Below the pieces are notes generated by a model. It was not told the origin of the DNA. It worked only from the letters and a program-made list of their open reading frames with translations, and did no database searches. DNA of 64,000 bases from Clostridiales bacterium. Lineage in GTDB: Bacteria; Bacillota; Clostridia; Peptostreptococcales; Anaerovoracaceae. The stretch lies in contig SVCU01000007.1 in assembly GCA_015058215.1 (NCBI GenBank), positions 1-64,000 of the forward strand. The letters are read 5' to 3'. Of this stretch, positions 42,137 to 50,904 are shown piece after piece (the first letter of the stretch is position 1; each line of letters opens with the position of its first letter). The translations under genes were made by a program, and so were the position numbers.

Positions 42137-42976
42137 ATGAATCTGAAAGAACTGTTGGAACATCTGGAACTGGAAACCGTTTCCGAATTCCGTTATTTTG
42201 AAAACCTGGCCGAAGTGATGGAGCTTGAGGAAGAAATCGAGCCCGAGACCCTCTATCTGCTGCTGCGCGATGTCCCCCAGGATATCCTCAGCGAGCTTCT
42301 GGACGATTACTTCGAAGACACCCTGAAGGGCATCCCCGACGATGCCACCGATCTCTACACCCTGATGACCACCCAGCACCAGTGCTTCCTGGGCCTCACC
42401 GCCGATGATGACGATGCCCGCCGCGTGTTTGCCGACGAGCTCTACCGCTTCCGCGTCTGGTACATTTTCGACCGCATGGCCTCCCTCACCGACGAGGACG
42501 GTGCCACCTTCCCTGCCAGCGTTTCCGAAGCCCTGGCCCTCTACCGCGTAGAGAAGATGGGCGGCGACCGTTTCCAGTACGATTACTCCGGCTGCCTGGA
42601 TTACCCCATCGACGAATACGCCATGACCTTCGCCGTGGACATGCCCCGGATGGATGCCTACGAAGACGACTGCTGCGACGATGACTGCGGCTGCGGCCAC
42701 GATCATCATGATCACGACTGCGACTGCGGCCACGACCACCACCATCACCACCACGACTGCGACTGCGGTCACGACCACGTCCACGCCCCCGTGGAAGACG
42801 ATGATGACTCCGAAGACATTCTGGACGAGCGGGGCTGGGACACCCTGATCCACAAGAGCCTGCCCGTCATCGACGGCGAGTTCTCCGACGACCTTCCCGA
42901 AGAAGAAGCCGCAGAACTGACCGAAGAAGACCGGGCCATCCTGGAAGAACTGCTGAAGGATAAGGACTTTATTTAG
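42137..42976 (+). CDS. Acidic protein with a His/Cys/Asp-rich metal-binding stretch
   Basis: This 279-residue cytoplasmic protein has an N-terminal two-thirds that is helical and acidic (MNLKELLEHLELETVSEFRYF, DILSELLDDYFEDTL, RVFADELYRFRVWYIFD). The region about 175-220 is a dense run of Asp, His and Cys, with three DCGHDH-type units separated by CDC and His tracts, well suited to bind zinc, nickel or copper. The C-terminus is again acidic (LPEEEAAELTEEDRAIL). It follows murI and precedes a strong terminator. I do not recognise the family; a metal chaperone or store is a guess. Confidence 0.7.
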   Translation: MNLKELLEHLELETVSEFRYFENLAEVMELEEEIEPETLYLLLRDVPQDILSELLDDYFEDTLKGIPDDATDLYTLMTTQHQCFLGLTADDDDARRVFADELYRFRVWYIFDRMASLTDEDGATFPASVSEALALYRVEKMGGDRFQYDYSGCLDYPIDEYAMTFAVDMPRMDAYEDDCCDDDCGCGHDHHDHDCDCGHDHHHHHHDCDCGHDHVHAPVEDDDDSEDILDERGWDTLIHKSLPVIDGEFSDDLPEEEAAELTEEDRAILEELLKDKDFI

Positions 42977-43021
42977 CCCCTCCCCTCATGCAGGTATCGT
43001 TCCGAAACAACCCGAATGCAC

Positions 43022-43056
43022 AAAAGAGGCGGATCCGCAAGGACCCGCCTCTTTTT
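43022..43056. terminator. Terminator between convergent genes
   Basis: The stem AAAAGAGGCGG (43022-43032) pairs with CCGCCTCTTTT (43045-43055), with A and T runs on both sides. It overlaps the last codons of the DUF308 gene. Confidence 0.88.
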
Positions 43057-43591
43057 ATTCTTTTTTCTTTCCAAGAAGTGCAGTCAGAAGATCGCAGACA
43101 GCGGAGACGATCAGGGAAACTCCGATGAACATCCAGAGCACTGCCGCAGACCGGAAGGGATTTGCCAGAATCACCAGGCCTCCCAAAAGGGAGATCACCG
43201 CGCCGGCCAGGACCCAGCCCCACCGCTTTCCTTTCAGGCGGATCAGGTCCACAGTCCACTGCAGCTTCACAATGCCCGACAGCAAAATCAAAATGCCGTA
43301 GAAAAAGGTCAGAACAGGGAAAGCCGCCAGGAACCACTGGGGGTTCAGCACACAAAAAACGCCGCCCAGCACCGCAAGAAGGCCTTTGCAGAGCAAATAC
43401 TGCTGCACCGTTTCTTCCGGCTCCAGCCGAAAATACCGATACAGGGCAGCGATCCCATACATCAACAATAAAATGCCGCCGGCGATCAAAATTCCCTTTG
43501 TAAACCCTGCCGGGTCGATCAGCAGCAAAATGCCGATCACCAGTTCTGCGGCGCTGACGCCCCCTTCTCTTAAACGCAGTTTTAAATTCAT
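43055..43591 (-). CDS. DUF308/HdeD-like membrane protein
   Basis: This 178-residue protein has six hydrophobic helices in three pairs (LVIGILLLIDPAGFTKG, ILIAGGILLLMYGIAALY, KGLLAVLGGVFCVLNPQ, FFYGILILLSGIVKLQW, WVLAGAVISLLGGLVILANP, VLWMFIGVSLIVSAVCDL). The repeated G-x-L-L-L-x-x-P pattern matches DUF308 proteins related to HdeD. Their function is not known in Bacillota. The stop codon lies within the terminator stem shared with the convergent gene. Confidence 0.82.
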   Translation of the reverse strand: MNLKLRLREGGVSAAELVIGILLLIDPAGFTKGILIAGGILLLMYGIAALYRYFRLEPEETVQQYLLCKGLLAVLGGVFCVLNPQWFLAAFPVLTFFYGILILLSGIVKLQWTVDLIRLKGKRWGWVLAGAVISLLGGLVILANPFRSAAVLWMFIGVSLIVSAVCDLLTALLGKKKE

Positions 43592-43621
43592 GTTCTGCTC
43601 CTCTTTCCTTTATACTCTCTT

Positions 43622-44494
43622 TCAGATTTTGGCCGTATATTCCGTCACATCCTGCAGCACTTCGCCGTCCACCTGCAGCGGTGTCGGCCGGTCGAACTGC
43701 ACCGTGATTTCTTTTCCTTCCAGCATGGTTATGTATTTCGTATGCTTCACGTGTGTTCCTTTGAACAAAGTGGGAAACAGCACCAGCGTTCCCAGCTTAC
43801 TCTTCCGGTGCATCACCATGAGGGTCAGCTTTTTATCCTCTCCCAGCCGCTGCTGGTTCGGGGCAGGCATCATGCCGCCTCCATAATAGCGACCGTGCAT
43901 GGCAGGTGCCAGCCAGACATCTTCATATTCATATCGATTTCCGTCCACGGTAACCACTGCGTTGGTCTGCTGATACCGTCCCAAAAGTCCTTTGATGGCG
44001 ATACCGGTATAATTGATCTTTTTCTTTTTTCGGTTCTTTTTGTTCTCTTCCCGGATGCGGTCTCCTTCCTGGCAGCAATAGCCATCGATACCGTATCCCA
44101 CACCGTTCAGAAACAGCAGTTTCCTGCCGTTCGCAGTGACCGTGGGAAGTTCCTCCAGATACCGGTTGATGGTATAATTGGGATCATCCCCCGCTTCGTG
44201 CCCCAGATCCCGGGCGAAATCGTTGCCGCTTCCAATGGCGTAATAATAGACTTCCCGGGGAAGCTTCAGCCCTTTGGCGGCATTCACAAAGTAGTTCAAG
44301 GTGCCGTCTCCGCCGCAGAGGATGATGCTGTCCGCAGGTTCCAGACCTTCCAGAAAGACTTTATAGTTCTTGATATCGTCCATGTTCACAAAGACGCAGT
44401 CCCGGTATACCACATCCAGAACTGCGATCTCAGTCTTCACATTGATGGTCCCGCCACCCGCTTCCACATTGTAGAGGACATAAGTTTTCGCCAT
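43622..44494 (-). CDS. Diacylglycerol/lipid kinase family protein, second copy
   Basis: This 290-residue paralogue of 11763-12728 shows LCGGDGTLNYFVNAA (GGDGT motif, residues about 60-74), YAIGSGNDFARDLG and a C-terminal domain with PAPNQQRLGEDKKLTLMVMH. A basic patch RIREENKKNRKKKKINY suggests contact with the membrane face. The ATG at 44494 follows GGAG at 5 bases. It stands after plsC and a DUF2238-like gene on the same strand; together these suggest a phospholipid-salvage or lipoteichoic-acid recycling cluster, which is inference. Confidence 0.85.
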   Translation of the reverse strand: MAKTYVLYNVEAGGGTINVKTEIAVLDVVYRDCVFVNMDDIKNYKVFLEGLEPADSIILCGGDGTLNYFVNAAKGLKLPREVYYYAIGSGNDFARDLGHEAGDDPNYTINRYLEELPTVTANGRKLLFLNGVGYGIDGYCCQEGDRIREENKKNRKKKKINYTGIAIKGLLGRYQQTNAVVTVDGNRYEYEDVWLAPAMHGRYYGGGMMPAPNQQRLGEDKKLTLMVMHRKSKLGTLVLFPTLFKGTHVKHTKYITMLEGKEITVQFDRPTPLQVDGEVLQDVTEYTAKI

Positions 44495-44535
44495 TTTATA
44501 CTCCGTTTCTTGCTGTATCTTCATACCTGAATACT

Positions 44536-45267
44536 TCAATGATCCAATGTTTCTTCCAGCGCAGTACGAACGCGTTCTCCGATTTCAGACGTTTTCAGCA
44601 TATGTACTTCTTCTGCTGAAATCACATCCGCAACGCACAGGCGAACGACGGTCGGTCGAAAAGGTGTCCGTCGATGTATTTCTTCCGTACCGTCGATTGC
44701 TACCACCGCAATGGCTGCGTTCGCCTTCTGTGCGATTTTGAAAACCCCGTTGTGGAACGGCAGTAAAATTCCACTCTTGCTGCGGGTCCCTTCCGGATAG
44801 ATCCCGATCGAGACCTCACCGCCCCGCAGCAGTTCCGCTGCAAATTCAATGGTTTTCAGCGAAGAACGGGGATTCCCACGTTCAATGGGCAGAAAACAAC
44901 ACTTTCGGATGATCCTGCCAAATGCCGGTATTTTGAAATTCGATTTTTTTGAAACAAAGGCCGGCTGCCATTTTCGCAGCACATGCCATGTTACGATGGG
45001 GTCGTAATTGGACCGATGGTTTCCAACGAAAAGAATTCTCTTTCCTGCCGGAAGTTTTTCCAAGCCGGAGGCCCGTATCTTCACCCGCACCAGCCAAAGT
45101 GCCAAAGCGGTAGAACTATGAAGCAGGAATCGATAAAACCGGCTGTTTTCTTTATACTCACGCTTTGGATCAACAAATAAACCGCAAAGCAGCAAAATCA
45201 GAAACCAAAGCAGGAGCATTCCTGCCAATACCAGTATCATGATTCCCAGAATCCGAAAAACAATCAT
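44536..45267 (-). CDS. plsC: 1-acyl-sn-glycerol-3-phosphate acyltransferase
   Basis: This 243-residue membrane acyltransferase makes phosphatidic acid. An N-terminal anchor (ILGIMILVLAGMLLLWFLILLL) is followed by the catalytic VGNHRSNYDPIV (HxxxxD, residues about 82-93), IERGNPR, YPEGTRSKSG and the hydrophobic VVAIDGTEEI. The TGATG overlap with the upstream gene gives tight coupling, and the GGAGGAG site is 7 bases from the ATG. Its neighbour is the lipid kinase gene, which produces the same product from diacylglycerol. Confidence 0.9.
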   Translation of the reverse strand: MIVFRILGIMILVLAGMLLLWFLILLLCGLFVDPKREYKENSRFYRFLLHSSTALALWLVRVKIRASGLEKLPAGKRILFVGNHRSNYDPIVTWHVLRKWQPAFVSKKSNFKIPAFGRIIRKCCFLPIERGNPRSSLKTIEFAAELLRGGEVSIGIYPEGTRSKSGILLPFHNGVFKIAQKANAAIAVVAIDGTEEIHRRTPFRPTVVRLCVADVISAEEVHMLKTSEIGERVRTALEETLDH

Positions 45268-45899
45268 CAAATGGTCTCCTCCGGCCGGATCAGCCGGTTC
45301 TTTCCGCCTGCCAAAAGATAGCCCGCGGAAACCAGCAGCGCCCCGCCGCTTTCCAGCAGCATATCGTACATAGTGTCGTAAAGCCCGATATCCCGGCTGC
45401 CGTCTGCCAGAATGGTGTCCGTCTGCATTTCCATCTGCCAAAGAAGATCCATGCTGAATTCTACGAACTCCCACAGGGCAGAAACTGCAACGGAAAGGAA
45501 GAATCCAAAGGCCGCAGCCATGAGCTTCTGACGCTTTCCGCAGCACTCTCTTCTGCCTCCAAAGGTCTCATAGAGAAAGATGCCGAAAAGCGCAAAGGCC
45601 AGGCCGCCAAAAATGTGCAGCACTTTATCCCAGTGAAAGCCCATGTAATACCATCCACAGCTGTGGCCCAGCATGGGGCCGATGGCATACACCAGACAGA
45701 ACAGGTAGACCGGAAGCGCGATCCGGCAGCGGAAGATCCGTTCCATTGCGGCAGGAACAAGGATCAAAAAAATGGTGCCTGCTGCCAGGAGAAGTTCTGT
45801 TGAGAAGCCTTTTCCCAAAAGCGAAACCACAACTCCGAAAGCAAGAACTTCACAGAGTGCAACTGCGATGTACCGAATGATCCTTTCCTGTTTTTTCAT
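45267..45899 (-). CDS. DUF2238/YjdF-like membrane protein
   Basis: This 210-residue protein has about six helices. Family-like features are HWDKVLHIFGGLAFALFGIF, ALWEFVEFSMDLLW and a DTMYDMLLESGGALL near the C-terminus, matching the (W)DKxLH, WExxE and DTxxD pattern of YjdF-type proteins. These are of unknown function. The gene begins with a GAAAGGATCAT ribosome-binding region and overlaps plsC by one base. Confidence 0.75.
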   Translation of the reverse strand: MKKQERIIRYIAVALCEVLAFGVVVSLLGKGFSTELLLAAGTIFLILVPAAMERIFRCRIALPVYLFCLVYAIGPMLGHSCGWYYMGFHWDKVLHIFGGLAFALFGIFLYETFGGRRECCGKRQKLMAAAFGFFLSVAVSALWEFVEFSMDLLWQMEMQTDTILADGSRDIGLYDTMYDMLLESGGALLVSAGYLLAGGKNRLIRPEETI

Positions 45900-46010
45900 G
45901 ATCCGCCCTCTTTCTCAAAATCCCTTTTGTAAGATATAATCTGCCTTAGTATCTGCAACTTTCTTTCAATTCAACCTCAACAATCGTTGAAAAATGCTGC
46001 TTTTGTCCAC

Positions 46011-46043
46011 ATAAAAAAGCACCGGTTTCCCAGTGCTTTTCCA
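46011..46043 (-). terminator. Terminator of the two-component operon
   Basis: AAAAGCAC (46015-46022) pairs with GTGCTTTT (46033-46040); on the minus strand it is followed by T6. It lies just after the histidine-kinase stop. Confidence 0.8.
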
Positions 46044-46088
46044 TGTGTTCCTCTATGAAATTCCTGTTTGGTTTTCGATATCATTTGT

Positions 46089-47186
46089 TTACTTTAACAA
46101 TGTTACGGTAAACTTCGCTCCACCTTCGGGACGGTTCTCCGCAGCGATGGTGCCGCCGGTAAGATGAAGGATCCGGCTTACCAAAGCCAGTCCAAGACCA
46201 TTCCCCTCCTGCTTGTGAGAACTGTCTCCCTGATAGAATTTGTCAAAGAGATGGCGCTGTGTTTCTTCGGAAAAACCGGTGCCTTCGTCCTCTACGGTGA
46301 TCCGGATCTTTTCCTCTTCCGTTTTCATTCCAATGGTGACGAGACCGCCCTCCGGCCCGAATTTCACTGCGTTTCCGATCAGATTTTCCCATACGTGGCG
46401 CAGCAAGGATTCATTGCCCAAATACTCCACACCTTCCAAGTCCACATCGAATTCCGTATCTTTCAGACTCCAGGCCGGCTCCAGATCCACGATGCACTGG
46501 CGGATCTGTTCGTCCAGCCGGTAGCGGGTCTGATGGGTTTCAATGTTCTGATTTTCGATTTTGGAAAGCAGCAGGATGTTTCCGGTCAGATTGGAAAGTC
46601 TTCTGGTATTGTGCAGGATCTTATCGATGTAATTCTGCTGATCCTCGTCCAGGTTCTCCGTTCCCTGCAGAAGTGTAGCATAGCCTTCAATGGCGCTGAT
46701 AGGCGTCTTGAATTCGTGGGATACGTTGGAAACAAAGTCCGTCTGCAGCACTTCCGTGGCAGAAAGCTCGTGAGTCATCAGATTAAACCCGGTATAGACT
46801 TCCCGGATCTCCTGAAAGGAGGAACTGGGATCCAGACGGACGGAGAACTCCCCTTCTGCCACCTGGGCCATGGCTTCCCGAAGCCGCTTGATGGGGTCGA
46901 AGAAAAATTTCGAAAGAAAAGCCGTCACAGCGCCGCCGATCAGAAGCGCAATGGCCAGAAGTTCCACCAGTAAGGGAAGCTGCAAATTGGGAAACAGACG
47001 GTTCAGCAATGTAGCTGCCCCTACTGCCAGGGTAACACTGACCAAAAGTTCCGCCGTGACCAGCAAGGTCAGTCGGGTCCGCAGACTGAACCAGTTTCTC
47101 TGCTGTTTTACAAATTCATAATGATCTTTCAGCTTGGTAGAATTGTATTGTTTCAATTGTTGCAGTCGATTCTTTTTTTTACGCAT
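46089..47186 (-). CDS. Sensor histidine kinase
   Basis: This 365-residue membrane kinase has two helices (residues about 37-62 and 72-95) with a very short outer loop, so it probably senses within the membrane or cytoplasm. A HAMP-like linker (FFFDPIKRLREAMAQVAEGEF) is followed by the H-box FVSNVSHEFKTPISAIEGYA (His about 157). The N-box is HVWENLIGNAVKFGP, G1 is VEDEGTGFS, F is FDKFYQGD and G2 is GNGLGLALV. It is co-transcribed with the response regulator (2-base gap). The signal is unknown. Confidence 0.92.
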   Translation of the reverse strand: MRKKKNRLQQLKQYNSTKLKDHYEFVKQQRNWFSLRTRLTLLVTAELLVSVTLAVGAATLLNRLFPNLQLPLLVELLAIALLIGGAVTAFLSKFFFDPIKRLREAMAQVAEGEFSVRLDPSSSFQEIREVYTGFNLMTHELSATEVLQTDFVSNVSHEFKTPISAIEGYATLLQGTENLDEDQQNYIDKILHNTRRLSNLTGNILLLSKIENQNIETHQTRYRLDEQIRQCIVDLEPAWSLKDTEFDVDLEGVEYLGNESLLRHVWENLIGNAVKFGPEGGLVTIGMKTEEEKIRITVEDEGTGFSEETQRHLFDKFYQGDSSHKQEGNGLGLALVSRILHLTGGTIAAENRPEGGAKFTVTLLK

Positions 47187-47188
47187 CG

Positions 47189-47860
47189 TTACAGTTTGAC
47201 CACCTTATATCCCACGCCCCGCATGGTGACGATTTTGAAATCCGGATTTTCCCGGAAACGGTCCCGCAAACGGCCGATGTGCACGTCCACCGTATGGGTA
47301 TCGCTTTCGGTTTCGTAGCCCCAAATCTCGTCCATCAGCTGCTGGCGGGTGAAGATGCGCCCCGGGTAGGATGCCATTTTGTAGAGCAGCATGAATTCCT
47401 TCTGGGGCAGATACTGGGTGCCGAAGCAGTCCGTCACCGTCAGGGAATCGTACTCCATCACCGTGTTTCCGATGGTTTGACGGCGCTCGTTGATCATCTG
47501 GGCCCGTCGAAGCAAGGCCTTCACCCGCAGCACCATTTCGTTGATGTTCACCGGCTTCACCATGTAATCGTCAGTGCCGGACTGGAAGCCGTGGCGCATA
47601 TCGTCAAAGGCATCCTTAGCTGTGATCATCAGCACCGGAATGTTGTCCCCGGCTTCTCGCAGAGAACGCACCAGTTCGTAGCCATCCATCACCGGCATCA
47701 TAATGTCGGAAATGATCAGGTCGAAATAGTCGGTTTCCATGGCGTCCAGGGCCTCCTGGCCGTTGGAAACACCCGTCACCGTATATCCGTTTTTCACAAG
47801 CACGTGGCTGAACAGCTGCCGCAGTTCACGGTCATCTTCAGCGATCAAAATCTTCAGCAT
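47189..47860 (-). CDS. OmpR-family response regulator
   Basis: This 223-residue regulator has a receiver domain with the acidic pair EDD (residues about 8-10), the phospho-acceptor Asp in LIISDIMMPVMDG (about 52), the Thr in MITAKDA and Lys in MVKPVN. The C-terminal winged-helix domain includes LPQKEFMLLYKMASYPGRIFTRQQLMDEIWG (in parts LPQKEFMLLYKMASYPG and RIFTRQQLMDEIWG) and DVHIGRLRDRFRE. ATG 47860 follows AAAGGTGAC. It pairs with the kinase encoded downstream. Targets are not visible. Confidence 0.92.
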   Translation of the reverse strand: MLKILIAEDDRELRQLFSHVLVKNGYTVTGVSNGQEALDAMETDYFDLIISDIMMPVMDGYELVRSLREAGDNIPVLMITAKDAFDDMRHGFQSGTDDYMVKPVNINEMVLRVKALLRRAQMINERRQTIGNTVMEYDSLTVTDCFGTQYLPQKEFMLLYKMASYPGRIFTRQQLMDEIWGYETESDTHTVDVHIGRLRDRFRENPDFKIVTMRGVGYKVVKL

Positions 47861-48004
47861 ATCGTCACCTTTGTTCTTCTTTGTCTGAGGATCTTCCCCG
47901 GTAATGGCAGGACCCTTCCCGAAAGAAAGCATAGCCCTGCAAGATAAATTCAAGATAACGAAACCACTTCAACCAAAGTTAAACTTTCCGTACTGCATTG
48001 AAAA

Positions 48005-48036
48005 AAACGGCACTGCTTTCCGCAGTGCCGTTTGGA
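48005..48036 (-). terminator. Terminator after the MurE-like gene
   Basis: The stem AAACGGCACTGC (48005-48016) pairs with GCAGTGCCGTTT (48022-48033); on the minus strand a T-run follows. Confidence 0.85.
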
Positions 48037-48045
48037 TCACTTTTC

Positions 48046-49632
48046 TTATTTTAGATATTGTTCCACGATCTCCACGTCGGAGGCGCAGTCGATGTACTTG
48101 GTTCCCCGCTTCTGCCGGGTCTCTCTGCCCTTACCGGTGAGCAAAATCAGAGTTTTTACAGGCTTACAGGCTTTCCCTGCATCGGGACCGCTGTAGACCG
48201 TACCGGCGGCAAGGCTTGCGGCTTCTTCGATGGCTTCCTTGATGGCCAGTTCCCGGTCCTCGATGATCTCGGGAGTGCCGCCGTACTTCAGCACATTGGA
48301 AGCGATCTGCACGCAGATCTCCGTCAGGTCCTCTTCGCCGTGGTCTTCTTCGGTGACATAGACCTTTTCCGCATAGTTTGCGGCAACTTCCGCCAGTTCC
48401 CAGCGGCGGGCCAGGGCCTTTTTGCCGGGGCAGCCGTAAATGGCCACGATGCGATGCTCAGGGTATTCTTCCCGGCAGCTGCTGAACAGTTTTTCGAAGC
48501 TCATGCGGTTATGGGCATAGTCTACCAGCACCATGGTGCCGCTTTCCTTACCGTAAAAGGGTTCCATGCGGCCGGGAACTCTGGCGCTATAAAGCCCTTC
48601 TTTGATGGCCTCTTCGGAAACGCCGAGAGCCAGGCAGCAGGCCATGGCAGCCAGCGCATTTTCGATGTTGAACAGGCCGGGCATGGTGAGCTCGATGTCC
48701 ATGGTCTTGCCCTGCCAGTCCGCCTGGAAAGCGATGCCTTGCTCCGTCTTGCGCAGATGGTGGCCGTACAGGTCCATGCCGGGCTTCTGGCCGAAGGCGA
48801 TCACCTTTTCTGCCTTGGAATCCTGCGCACGGCTGTAGATCTCCTCAAAATGATTGCAGTCTCCGTTGACGCAGGCGATGCGGCACTGGTCCATAAGGCG
48901 CAGTTTGGAATCGAAGTAATCGTCGAAATCGGGATGCTCGATGGGGCTGATGTGGTCTTCACCGATGTTCAGGAAGGCTCCCACTTCGAAGGTGACACCG
49001 GCGGTACGGTCGTACTTCAGGGCCTGGCTGGAAACTTCCATTTCCAGATACTCCATGCCGCTTTCCGCCGCATTGGCGAAATGGCGCTGCAGAGGAATGG
49101 CCTCGGGAGTGGTCAGATGGGATTCCTCACAGACCACACCGTCGTACACATCGATGCCGGAAAGCACAGCGCTCTCCTTCTGCCCCTCTTTTTCCAGCCA
49201 GCAGTCCAGGATCTGGCGGATGTAATAGACGGTGGTGGATTTCCCCTTGGTACCGGTGACCCCGATGGTATGGAGTCTGCGCCAGGGTTCATCGTAGAAC
49301 AGATTTCCCAGAAGTGCCATGGCCTTGCGGATGTCGCTGACCAGGATGGAAGCCGGACTTACCGCCACATCTTTGCAATCGGCGGCAGCGACTTCGTATG
49401 GAACTTCGCTGACGTAGCAGATCGCCCCTTTGGCACAGGCATCCTGCAGATACTGCGCTTTGAAGTGGGCGCCCTTGCAGACGAAGAGGCAGCCTTCCCC
49501 CGCTTCCTGGGAATCGAAGGTCAGCTGTTTTACCTCAAGTTCCTGCTTTTCCGCAGAAATTTGGGCAGAAACCACCAGATTTGCTTTCTGAAGTGCTATT
49601 AAGTAATCTTTTAACCGAAGTGTTCTGATCAT
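48046..49632 (-). CDS. MurE-like Mur ligase
   Basis: This 528-residue ATP-dependent ligase resembles UDP-MurNAc-tripeptide synthetase. The P-loop is VTGTKGKSTTVYYI (residues about 121-134), the carbamate-Lys region includes EVSSQALKYDRTAG, and MPGLFNIENALAAMACC, VDYAHNRMSFEKL and IAIYGCPGKKALAR-type strings follow (VAIYGCPGKKALARR here). The amino-acid-selecting loop, DNPR in Dap-type and DNP(A/N) in Lys-type MurE, reads VTEEDHGEEDL, so the added amino acid is uncertain. It overlaps an ATP-grasp ligase gene by one base (TAATG). A role in stem-peptide or cross-bridge synthesis is likely. Confidence 0.85.
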   Translation of the reverse strand: MIRTLRLKDYLIALQKANLVVSAQISAEKQELEVKQLTFDSQEAGEGCLFVCKGAHFKAQYLQDACAKGAICYVSEVPYEVAAADCKDVAVSPASILVSDIRKAMALLGNLFYDEPWRRLHTIGVTGTKGKSTTVYYIRQILDCWLEKEGQKESAVLSGIDVYDGVVCEESHLTTPEAIPLQRHFANAAESGMEYLEMEVSSQALKYDRTAGVTFEVGAFLNIGEDHISPIEHPDFDDYFDSKLRLMDQCRIACVNGDCNHFEEIYSRAQDSKAEKVIAFGQKPGMDLYGHHLRKTEQGIAFQADWQGKTMDIELTMPGLFNIENALAAMACCLALGVSEEAIKEGLYSARVPGRMEPFYGKESGTMVLVDYAHNRMSFEKLFSSCREEYPEHRIVAIYGCPGKKALARRWELAEVAANYAEKVYVTEEDHGEEDLTEICVQIASNVLKYGGTPEIIEDRELAIKEAIEEAASLAAGTVYSGPDAGKACKPVKTLILLTGKGRETRQKRGTKYIDCASDVEIVEQYLK

Positions 49633-50852
49633 TATTTCTTCTTTCCCAGATACTTGTGATATTTGACGAAGTGGCCCAGCTGAGACTTGTAAAGAGCCAG
49701 CTTGCCCTTCAGATCCTTTTTATCTGCACTGTAGAACAGCGGATTGACCACCTTACCGGCCTTCACCAGAGCCTTGATCCGCTTCTGGTACTCTTCGCCG
49801 GCGATGTAGTTTTTGGCAACGCCCCGGGGCACCACCCACCACAGAGATTCATTGGTGACCACCTTTTCTTCCAGTTCTTCCCCGAAGATGCGGTCTCTGG
49901 TGACGATCTCTGCCAGGTTGGCACCGGCACCGGTCACATAGTAGTTGCTGCGGCCCTGGCGGGTGTTGATCTCGAAGGCTTTGAACTTGCCGTCCCGGCT
50001 GTCGTACTTGATGTCAAAGTTGGAGAAGCCGGTGTAGTGCAGTTCTTCCAGAAGAGCCTTATACTGCTTCTCGATGGTCTCATTGTGTTCGGTGATGATG
50101 ACCGCATGGTTTCCCAGGCCGTGGGGAGTGTGTTCTTCCAGCAGCACATGGCCCAGGCACATCATCTTCACCTTGCCGTTTTTATCGGAATAATTGGTGA
50201 GCACACGCATGTAGGTGTCGTCGCCGGGGATGAAGTTCTGAATGATGACGCTGTCACTGTAGCCGGAGCCGTAAATATCGCCCAGCACTGCGGTGACTTC
50301 TTCCCGGGTCTCCACTTTATAAACCTTCTTCTGGGTGGCATAGGGATGCTCCCAGTATTCGATGCCGTTGGAAGGCTTGATGATGAAGGGACCGCCGAAG
50401 GGCAGCTCCACATCCAGGGGCATTTCCTTTTTGTGAACGAAGGTGTCGGGATAGTCTACCCCTACCTTTTCACAGAGCTGATAGAACTTTTCCTTGTGGA
50501 TCAACTGATCCATCAGATCCAGATCGATGTAGGGAGCCACCACGTTTTCGGGGAAATTGGCCTTGTTGGCACTGATCAGGCGCACGTAGCTGTCGCCGCA
50601 GCCCAGCAGCAGCACGCTTTCGTCTTTGTGGGCGGCTGCGAAATCCAGTACCAGCTGCAGGAAGGTCTCCTGCTGGTCTGCCTGGCGGTTGGGCGTGTAG
50701 TGCATGATGGTGCTTCCCCAGCAGGGGCCCGTGGGGTACTTTCCATACACATAGGGTTTGATGCCGTAAGCTTCATGGAAGGCTCTTGCCATACTGTATA
50801 CGTTAATGTCACCTGCAAACAGCAGAGGAACAAATTTTGCTTTTTCTGTCAT
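49632..50852 (-). CDS. ATP-grasp carboxylate-amine ligase (D-aspartate ligase-like)
   Basis: This 406-residue ATP-grasp enzyme has FVPLLFAGDINVYSMARAFHE at the N-terminus, the ATP-lid region FGGPFIIKPSNGIEYW, VIIQNFIPGDDTYMRVL, and the Mg-binding FSNFDIKYDSRDGKFKAFEINTRQGRSNYY (in parts NFDIKYDSRDG and AFEINTRQGRSNYY). The shape resembles Aslfm-type D-aspartate ligases that attach an amino acid to the third residue of the stem peptide. The MurE-like gene follows with a one-base overlap, supporting joint work on peptidoglycan precursors. The start at 50852 has GAGGTGG 6 bases upstream. Substrate is inferred. Confidence 0.8.
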   Translation of the reverse strand: MTEKAKFVPLLFAGDINVYSMARAFHEAYGIKPYVYGKYPTGPCWGSTIMHYTPNRQADQQETFLQLVLDFAAAHKDESVLLLGCGDSYVRLISANKANFPENVVAPYIDLDLMDQLIHKEKFYQLCEKVGVDYPDTFVHKKEMPLDVELPFGGPFIIKPSNGIEYWEHPYATQKKVYKVETREEVTAVLGDIYGSGYSDSVIIQNFIPGDDTYMRVLTNYSDKNGKVKMMCLGHVLLEEHTPHGLGNHAVIITEHNETIEKQYKALLEELHYTGFSNFDIKYDSRDGKFKAFEINTRQGRSNYYVTGAGANLAEIVTRDRIFGEELEEKVVTNESLWWVVPRGVAKNYIAGEEYQKRIKALVKAGKVVNPLFYSADKKDLKGKLALYKSQLGHFVKYHKYLGKKK

Positions 50853-50904
50853 GTGATCCACCTCGCGATCGAGAGTCTTTGGTATGATAATAAACCACTC
50901 TTTA

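Noticed and set aside
48046..50852. Cyanophycin synthetase split in two genes
   Set aside because: The Mur-ligase part keeps UDP-MurNAc-tripeptide-synthetase-like N-terminal features and the ATP-grasp part resembles D-aspartate ligase, so a wall role is more likely; kept only as an alternative.
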